From contig CM043965.1 in the NCBI GenBank assembly GCA_014529385.2, positions 67,267,690-67,331,689 of the forward strand: a stretch of 64,000 nucleotides of DNA, given 5' to 3'. The notes under the pieces were generated by a model, which worked only from the letters and a program-made list of their open reading frames with translations, made no database searches and was not told where the DNA came from. Shown one piece after another: positions 55,320 through 64,000 of this stretch (its first letter is position 1; the number at the start of each line of letters is the position of its first letter). The position numbers were made by a program, and so were the translations under genes. The stretch comes from Adiantum capillus-veneris (lineage: Eukaryota; Streptophyta; Polypodiopsida; Polypodiales; Pteridaceae).

Positions 55320-56050
55320 GCATGTATACTAAAATAAAAATTTATCAATAGACATAATATCACAACCTCTATCAGATATAATGTTCTGTGAGCTCATCCC
55401 TCTCACTGCAAGAAATACACACGTGCTTTTAATAAACAAGAAAGATCTTAATTGTGTTTGCCATTGTTGCGCATGTCTCATTGAAATTTATTATTTTGTT
55501 AACACAACGTTCTCTTATTTATTTCAATTACACTCCTTTATGTAGTGTTGTTCAAGAAAGTGTCTCTCGTATATTATTCTATCACGCTTCACTTCCAAAT
55601 TGCACATTTAGTAGATTGCTTCCTCGTTAGAGTACTTGCAACTTTAAATCAACAACATCTTCATTTTCTATATGGATTTCTATTCTCCTTCAAACTCGAC
55701 TAACTCTTTCAAAAATCATCATTATACTCTCTATCACTTGATGCATTTAATTTTGTCTCCTCCCATAAATGATATAAAATTTTCAAAATGTATATGATTC
55801 TCACTTGGTTAGGCTACTGGAAGTTTGTCCTTCCTTGCATGGGAAATTGGCCACTTGGTATCATATAGATCATTCAATGATTCTAATTAGTCATTAAATT
55901 AATCGTTCAATGCTACAATGTTTACAATGTTTGCAATGTTATGCACATTCAATCCTTTGTGCTGATAATGTCAACCATCTCATGTATCTCGAATCCTTTC
56001 AAGCATTGCATTACCAAGACTCCTTGCTCCCTCCAATTGTGACAACATGT

Positions 56051-56103
<53 letters not shown>

Positions 56104-56235
56104 GTTCTACAAGAAATAAGGAAAATTTGACTAAGAAAGACAAAAATTATGCAAAAATGCAAAATCTATTTGAAGGTGAAGATTATACAAGAAATCAACG
56201 CTAAATGTAACTTCCTCCTCTTCTAATCACCAAAG
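55320..56235. other. AT-rich spacer with a CT microsatellite
   Basis: No coding signal. Holds the CT run at 56053-56102 and ends where the tandem array starts. Confidence 0.45.
56053..56102. repeat. (CT)n microsatellite, about 50 bases
   Basis: Uninterrupted CT dinucleotides just before the tandem array. Confidence 0.95.
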
Positions 56236-58559
56236 GGTAGTGGAGCATGCTCGTGCCCAAGTAGTGATTAGGAAGTGGGATTACTAAGAATGCTAATGTA
56301 ATAGAAATTAATGGAACTAGGTTTGGAATGGCCAACTTGCCTATCAATTGGTTCTACTCATCCACTCGTGTTCCATAACAAAAATCGAGGCAACATCAAT
56401 CACAACCAACAGCTAAGTAACTAATCACGCTCCAAAATCTATCACAACACATACAACAAAGAGAACCACCTTGGCCTCACTGCTAAAAAACTTGTAGAGA
56501 AAGACATGAAACTGGACCATCTTGCAGACAGTTATAGAGGTAATCAGTCATCATATGTGTTTAATAAATACACATGCACTTCTTTTCTAAAAAAATTCCA
56601 ATGCACTTTGTACTTGTTTACTTAAGTATTAGATGCTTGATGTCAATTTGTGCACGTCATGTTATGCTCTATAGATGTTGTATAGCAACACTCACCGAGA
56701 TAGACTAGTTAAAATCCTACAAAGAGGCAATACCTCTTTTTATAAGGAAAACAAGCATACCCTTTCAACAATGGGGTCCCTCACCATCGCGAACGAACAA
56801 CGGTCTGCAAGCTGAGCACTCTTCAATTTGCAAGTATTATACATCCACCCACTCATTGCATTACTGAGCACCACACAAATGGTCAGCCTGAGGATGTCTC
56901 TCCAAGAATAGCATTGAAGCAATAGCATTGAAGCAATAGCATTGAAGCAAGGCTTAATTCACTAAGCTCTTCTTTGTATGCTACAAAGTTGCTACAATTT
57001 TAATTGAGTTGCATTTGTCTATTGTGAAAGTTTTTGAGTTCAATTTTCTGCTATATTTTTTGTCTACTGGCATAAGTATCCTGTGGCAACTTTTGTGGCA
57101 TAAGTATCTTGTGGCAACTTTTGTTATGATCTCCCTGATATTAGGTATTAGTTGCATCACGTCTATCATTCTGAACAGGAAACATCAAATTCTTCTTCTA
57201 GTGGTAACAATGACAACAAGTCCGCCGACCACGAGCCTTGTTCAGAGAAGTTGTCAAATGAAGAATATTGAGAAGAGGATTTTCCATAGTCTCTAACATC
57301 CATCATTGAAAAGATTGCAACCATCAAAGAGCTCAACCATCCGGTGCTCTCTCGTAGATGCCACTGCAGATGATAGAGAAAGTACCTAAGCCGTTACTAA
57401 AGGATATCTTCTCTTAGCAGCAGCTGGTTTACCTTGGTCTTCAACATTGGCACATGCAAATCTAGCTAGCCATGTCTCAGGTGCCAAACTATGAATGGTG
57501 TTGCTCATTTTGCCCAAGAACGGGGTGACTCTCACACTAGACGATGTCAGGAAAGCTATGGGGATGATGAATGTGTTAAGAGTTATGGCATCTCACTAGA
57601 TTCATCCAATCGTCCTAGTTTCTTCCAGGGACAAGAGACAATTGACAAGGAGTGAGGGATGTTTTGTGGTTGTGCCCGACCAAAGTGAGTTGTTTTCTCA
57701 TGTTGGGATTCTTCTAGCCATATTTAGCTCAAGACTTTGGATTTGTTGAATGGCTATCATTTGGAAAACAATAGGATCTTCTTCAGCACTTTTAGAGCAT
57801 GGTTGTGTTTTCTTTGAGCAAATAGATTGGCAGATTTGTTGTGCCTTTTGCAAATGCACGTCTTTTTTGAATTGTTGATAGAGCTATCTAGCCATTGGGT
57901 AGCAGGTTGATGATTCAATTGCAATTTAGTACCAGATTGTGGATTATGGATAATAGAGGGGGATTTGTTTCCTCTTCTAGAAGTAGAGGATGTTCTTTTT
58001 TCTTCTTCTTTGACATCCAATGATGGAAGGTACAATTTCGGCTTCAAATGACCCTTGTTCATTCACTATGCAGAAGACAAGGTGCATGCTTCATAGCATG
58101 TATCTGAGTTGGCTTTGTTAGGTAGAAAGGGATAGAGGAATTTCTCTATCACTAGTACCGCTTCTTGTATGATCATTCGACTTCAGTGGATGAGGTTTAT
58201 AGGTAGAGTATGTGGTGTGATATTCTTAGCCAACAATGACAAAAATTTGAGAAGGTTCTGTTACAGTGTGGACTACTCCTATCTTCATGTTCACTCCACC
58301 AATGGTAGTTTGGATCTATAGATTTGGTCATTCCTATGTCACTTTCTAAGCTTGTCAATAACAGTTGTGGGACAAGTTTGCATTCCTTTTGGGGTGGTAT
58401 TCTTGATGTTCAATAGAAGATTTTGTGAGATCGTATGGATGACACGTTTGCATTCAATGTTGGCAATTGGTGGGACCGCAGTTAGCAAATTTTGTATTCT
58501 TCTCCTATACATCGCTTGGGAGAGCTTCAACCTTGGGGCACCCCATTTTGATCTTGGAG
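56236..58559. repeat. Large tandem unit, copy 1
   Basis: First copy of an unrecognised unit beginning GGTAGTGGAGCATGC, 2324 bp. It includes TTAGGTATTAGTTGCATCAC at 57141 and a minus-strand frame at 58062-57757 (NKSPSIIHNPQSGTKLQLNH, KKTCICKRHNKSAN) whose amino-acid sequence is retained in copies 2 and 3. Another minus-strand frame (58671-58339, RSKWGAPRLKLSQAMYRRRI) straddles the unit junction. Short plus-strand frames also occur. No LTR, transposase or gene family recognised. Confidence 0.85.
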
Positions 58560-60594
58560 GGTAGTGGAGCATGCCCGTGCCCAAGTAGTGATTAGGAAGT
58601 GGGATTATTAAGAATGCTAATGTAATAGAAATTAATGGAACTAGGTTTGTAATGTTCAACTTGCCTATCAATTGGTTCTACTCATCCGCTCATGTTCCAT
58701 AACAAAAGCCGAGGCGACATCAATAATAACCGACCACTCTTGAGTGCTTCAACTTTTCATTGATGATCGTGAACAGCTTTTGGTAATGAGCATTTCCTTT
58801 GCTCGAGGAAAAAAAGCAAGCAAAGTAGAATTTTGAGCAAAGATGACCAAAACTCTGATATTGTATCATCATAGAAGAAATAAAGACAATCACACAAAGT
58901 ATGGTTAAAACATCTGGAGAGATGAGAGATTGTGTTATTGCTACAAAAATGTTAAGTAATTCCATCACAAAATTGCTATTGACCACAAGATTCCTACAAT
59001 GTGCCCACACAAAAGATGAAATATAAATTACTTTTAGAAGCTATCCATTCTTAATTTCTACAAACGAGAGGATATTACAAACATCGATAGATAATACTAT
59101 CTTGATAGCATTATAATGTTGTATAGAAAACATAAATCTGAGCTAATTGTGGCAACTTTTGTTATAATCTTCCTGATATTAGGTATTAGTTGCATCACAC
59201 CTATCATTCTGAATAGGAAACATCATATTCTTCTTCTAGTGGCAACAACGACAACAAGTCTGACCACGAGCGTTGTTCAAAGAAGTTGTCAAATGAAGAA
59301 TATTGAGAAGAGGATTTGCCCTAGTCTCTAGCAACCAACATTGAAAAGATTGCAACCATCAAAGTGCCTCAACCATCCGGTGCTCTCTCGTAGACACCAC
59401 TGCAGATGATAGAGCAAGTACCTAAGCCATTACTAAAGGATATTTTCTCTTAGAAGCAGCTGGTTTACCTTGGTCTTCAACATCTTTGGCACACGCAAAT
59501 CTAGCTAGTCATGTCTCAGGTGCCAAAGTATGCATGTTGTTGCTCATTTTGTCCAAGAACAGGGTGACTCTCACGCTAGACGATGTCAGGAAAGCTATGG
59601 GGATGGTGAATGTGTTAAGAGTTATGGCATCTGGCTAGATTTGTTCAGTAGGTCCCAATTTCTTCCAAGGAAAAGTGACAATTGACAAGGAGTGAGGGAT
59701 GTTTTGTGGCTGTGCCCGGCCAAAGTGAGGTTGTTTTCTCATGTTGGGATATGCCTAGCCACGTTTAGCTCAGGGTTTTGGCTTTGTTAAATGTCTATTG
59801 TTTGGAAAACAATAGGATCTTCTTTAACACTTTTAGAGCATGGTTGTGTATTCTTTGAGGAGATAGATTGGAAAATTTGTTGTGCCTTTTGCAAATGCAT
59901 GTCTTTTTATAATTGGTGACAGAGCTACCTATCTGTTGGGTAGCAAGTTGATGATTGAGTTGCACTTTAGTACCAGATTGTGGATTATGGATGATAAAGG
60001 GGGATCTCTTTCTTTCTAGAAGTAGAGGATGTTTGTTTTCTTCTTCTTTTGCATCCAATGATGGTACAATTTCATCTTCAATGACTCTTGTTCATTCGGT
60101 ATATAGTAGACTAGGTGCATGCTTCAATGCATGTATTGGAGTTGGCTTTGCCATGTAGAAAGGGATCGAGAAATTTCTCTATCCCTAGTACCACTTCTTG
60201 TATGATCATTCGACTTTAGTGGATGAGGTTTAGAGGTGGAATATGTGGTGTGAAATGCTTAGCTGGACATAAGAACAATTTGAGAAGGTTTTGTTGGAGT
60301 GTGGGCTACTCCTATCTTCATGTTCTCTCTTCACCGATGGTAGTTTGGTTCTACAGATTTGGTCATTCCTATGCCACTTTGTAAACTTGTCAATAACAGT
60401 TGTGGGACAAGTTTGCAATCCTTTTGGGGCGATATTCTTGATGTTCAATAACAGATTTTTCTAAATCGTATGGATAACATGTTTACATTCTGTGTTGTCA
60501 ATTGGTGGGACCACAACCATCAAAATTTGGATGCTTCTCTCGTACATCACTTGGGAGAGCTCCAACCTTGGGGCACCCCATTTTGATCTTCCAC
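58560..60594. repeat. Large tandem unit, copy 2
   Basis: 2035 bp, starting with the same GGTAGTGGAGCATGC. It lacks the segment corresponding to about 56400-57100 of copy 1 and has instead about 400 bp (58735-59140) not seen in the other copies. The shared part resumes at GATATTAGGTATTAG (59177). Minus-strand frame 60058-59795 is the counterpart of the copy 1 frame. Confidence 0.85.
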
Positions 60595-62630
60595 GGTAGT
60601 GGAGCATGCTCATGCCCAAGTAGTGATTAGGAAGTGGGATTATTAAGAATGGTAATGTAATAAAAATTAATGGAACTAGGTTCGGAATGGTCAGCTTGCC
60701 TATCAATTGATTCTACTCATTCGCTTGTGTTCCATAACAAAAACCGAGGCAACATCAATCACAACCAAGTAACCAAGTAACCAATTACTTTCCAAAATGT
60801 ATCACAACACATACGGCAAAGAGCAACACCTTGGTCTCATTGCTAAAAAAATTGTATAGAAAGCCATGAAATTGGACTATCTTCCAGACAGCTATAGAGG
60901 CAATCAATCATCATATATGTTTAATAAATACACATGCACTTCTTTTCTAAAACTTTTCCAGTGCACTTTGTACTTTTTTATTTTAGTACTAGATGCTTGA
61001 TGTCAATTTGTATATGTCGTGTTATGCTATATAGATGTTGTATATCAACGCCCATTGAGCTAGACTAGTTAAAAGATTGCAAGGAGGAAATACCTCTTTT
61101 TACAAGAAAAATAAACATAACCTTTCAACGAGGGGATACCTTGCCATCCCAAACACGCAACAGCCTGCAAGTTGAGCACTCTTCAATCTACAAGTATTGT
61201 ACATCCACCCACTCATTGCATACACAGATGGTCAACTTGAGGACGTCTATTCGGGAATAGCATTGAAGCAAGGCCTAATTCACTAAGCTCTTCTTTGTAT
61301 GCTACAAAGCTGCTACAATTTTAGTTGAGTTGCATTTGTTTATTGTGATAGTTTTTTAGTTCAATTTTTTGCTACATTTTTCATCAAATTGCATTAGAAT
61401 CCTATGGCAACTTTTGTTATGAACTCCCTAATATTAGGTATTAGTTGCATCACACCTATCATTCTGAACAAGAAACATCAAATTCTTCTTCTAGTGGCAA
61501 CAATGATAACAAGTCCGACCACGAGCCTAGTTTAGAGAAGTTGTCAAATGAAGAATTTTGAGAAGAGGATTTTCCCTAGTCTCTAGCAACCATCATTGAA
61601 AAGATTGCAACCATCAAAGTGCCTCGACCATCCAGTGCTCTCTCGTAGATGCCACTATAGATGATAGAGCGAGTACGTAAGCCATTACTAAAGGATACTT
61701 TCTCTTAGCAGCAGCTGGTTCACCTTGGCCTTCAACATCTGGCACACACAAATCTAGCTAGCCATGTCTCAGGTGCCAAACTATGCGTGTTGTTGCTCAT
61801 TTTGCCCAAGAACTGGGTGACTCTCACACTAGACAATGTCAAGAAAGCTATGGGGATGATGAATGTGTTAAGAGTTATGGCATCTCGCTAGATTTGTCTA
61901 CTCGGTCCCAGTTTCTTCCAGGGATAAGTGACAATCAACAAGGAGTGAGGGATGTTTTGTGGCTGTGCTCAGCCAAAGTGAGGTTGTTTTCTCATGTCGG
62001 GATATGCCTAGCCATGTTTAGCTCAAGGTTTTGGCTTTGTTAAATGGCTATTGTTTGGAGAATAGTAGGATCTTCTTTAACACTTTTGAAGTATGGTTGT
62101 GTTTTCTTTGAGGAGATGAATTGGTAGATTTGTTGTGCCTTTTGCAAATGCATGTATTTTTGGAATTGTTGACAGATCTACCTATCCATTGGGTAGCAGG
62201 TTGATGATTTAGTTGCACTTTAGTAATAGATTGTGGATTATGGATGATAGAGGGGGATCTCTCTCCTTCTAGAAGCAGAGGATGTTCTTTGTTTTCTTCT
62301 TTTGCATCCAATGATGGAAGGTACATTTTCGGCTTCAATTGACTCTTGTTCATTCGGTATACAACAGACTAGGTGCATGCTTCAATGCATGTATGCAGTT
62401 GGCTTTGACAGGTAGAAAGGGATTTCTCTATCGCTAGTACCACTTCTTGTATGATCATTCAACTTCAATGGATGAAGTTTAGAGGTGGAGTATGTGGCAT
62501 GAGATGCTTAGCCGACAATGACAACAATTCGGGGAGGTTTTTTTTGGAGTGTGGACTGCTCCTATCTTCACGTTCTCTCTTTACTGATGGTAATTTGGCT
62601 CTACAAATTTGTTCATCCCTATGTCACTTT
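60595..62630. repeat. Large tandem unit, copy 3, incomplete at its right end
   Basis: Same start. Contains the 56400-57100-type segment that copy 2 lacks, the TTAGGTATTAG block at 61434 and the minus-strand frame 62353-62048. Similarity to the other copies stops at about 62630, roughly 200 bp before a full unit would end. Confidence 0.85.
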
Positions 62631-64000
62631 GAAAACTGGAGTTTGGAATATTGTATTGGATTGTACGCACATGTTTGATCTTGGTAGGTGTAGAGGAGTG
62701 GTGGACATTTGGTTTAATCTCTAGGAGTTTTCTTGAGTAGCTAGGTCATGTTGAACCCCGATGGCTTCTTTAACAAACATGATCCTCAAGTGAAGATTTT
62801 TCTGGTCTTCCGATTCTTAGCAATTCGAGTCTATTGATGGTGTGATTCTCTTTGTGTTTCAAGTTTTATGGGATTCAGGTTCTACTATTCAAGTATAGAG
62901 AAAGCAATTTTACTCCAGGTTGCCTCAAACTTCTTTTTGGTGGTACTTATTTTCTTTTCCTAGGACTGAGCGGAAAGGGGGCTTTTTATCCTAAGGGGAG
63001 CTTTCGGCTTTAGCTCTAGAGCTTTTAGCAATAATGTTTGCTCTATTTTGAGATGAAGTTGAGTCGGTTCTTACCTCATAGTGTACGCTTGAGCATACAT
63101 CTCTTTCACTGGAGGCTTCTAGGTTGTTATCTTCATCTGACTACCGGTGATCCATTTAGCGGAGTACCATGTATGGTGTCTCCTACTCCTTGGTTTCCTT
63201 CCCCATTTCTTGTGGCTTTGGATAGTGTGCTTTAGCCCACAATATAGTTAGTATCTTGATGGATGTTTTCTTTAGCCACTTGGGTGATTGCTTCATCTTT
63301 TGGATTGTGGTATGATAGTTGCTCTTCCTAGTGCATCGGAGTAGTAGTTCATATGCGTTGTCTTCCAGACTGATCCATGGAGATTGTACCATTCAAGACA
63401 CATCTACTTCCCTTTTCCTTATACTGGCATGTTGCTTCGTATAGGTGGATAGTGGTCCTTCTTGGACTAGGAACCAGTTACAATTAGCTCGAGCATTCTT
63501 CAAAGTGGGGAGATGTTCTTCCTGGTTTGGTTCCAGGTTTTACATGTATATTTTCCTTTGAATTCACCTATCCCGGGTGATCCACTTAGAAAGGTAGAGA
63601 TTGTTGGAGATTTGTGGTAGTTATCCACAGTCTGGGTGTTCTCCCTTCAGAGGGGGATATGGAGCCAACTTGGGAGTTAGTTTCTAAGACTACTTCCTTC
63701 CATTTTTAGTTGCTCCATGTGTAGCAAACAGGGTTGACAGTCTATATGGTGGCTTTCTATAGCACCTTTTTCATTCTCTTGTAGAGCTTTGGTGCCTTGA
63801 TCTTGCCGTACTAGTTGTGCAGTCTCTTGATGTGTGTTCCTTTTTGTTAGAGGCATGTTCTTGATTCACTCTGATAATGGGTTGATATTCTCTTGGGGTG
63901 TGTGCCCCCAAACATATGAAGATGAGTAGCAATATCGACTCTTTGTTTTAATGAAGTTCCTTCAAAAACAATTTGCTATTCATCATGCTATATGGTGGTT
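62631..64000. other. Unassigned sequence to the window end
   Basis: Short frames only, with no recognised motif, LTR boundary or repeat on either strand. Confidence 0.4.

Noticed and set aside
56860-56925. HHTNGQPED resembling the gypsy integrase motif HPQTDGQTE
   Set aside because: Too short, with no other integrase block nearby, and not preserved in the third array copy.

Overview
This window looks like the repeat-rich, gene-poor DNA of a land plant with a large genome. The main reason is that almost everything recognisable is a plant-type transposable element: Ty1/copia and Ty3/gypsy LTR retrotransposons whose primer-binding sites read TGGTATCAGAGC or a close variant (complement of the plant initiator tRNA-Met 3' end), a chromodomain-bearing gypsy, a plant-style Rep/helicase Helitron and a foldback element. 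Long GA/CT, GT and poly-C tracts are frequent. I found no host protein-coding gene and no RNA gene that I would defend. A fern or another large-genome non-flowering plant is possible, but the sequence alone does not settle it.

Layout. 1-4577: decayed plus-strand gypsy gag/protease/RT start, then LTR-like relics. 4578-9733: minus-strand chromovirus (family G1), with 3' LTR, polypurine tract, chromodomain, integrase, RNase H, RT and part of protease; its 5' half is missing. 9734-26115: a second minus-strand gypsy (E) split by two later insertions: copia A (11633-17473, itself split by a foldback element at 15024-15967) and a small mosaic copia-derived element F (20007-23001, TSD CTCTG). 26116-30689: non-coding LTR-like DNA with internal repeats. 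30690-33330: copia D, an internally deleted element with two LTRs and TSD CTACA.

33758-45656 is the most striking locus. A G1-family gypsy is flanked by a perfect TTGCC duplication. It has a complete 5' LTR, a primer-binding site and most of gag, but from gag to the last 46 bp of the 3' LTR its body is replaced by an antisense piece of copia coding sequence (copia B). Copia C, an apparently intact element of the same family as B, sits in B with LTRs that look identical and TSD AATGC. C encodes one uninterrupted 1448-codon Gag-Pol frame and is the only plausibly active element here.

45662-56235: mostly non-coding, with a decayed autonomous Helitron (HUH Rep about 49590-50250, PIF1-type helicase about 52910-54027) carrying two in-frame tandem duplications, and a spliced-exon-like frame at 54764-55319. 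56236-62630: about 2.8 tandem copies of an unrecognised 2.0-2.3 kb unit. The remainder to 64000 is unassigned.

The elements do not form a pathway; the window records successive insertions. Relative ages follow from nesting: E before A and F; A before the foldback; the G1/copia B composite before C.
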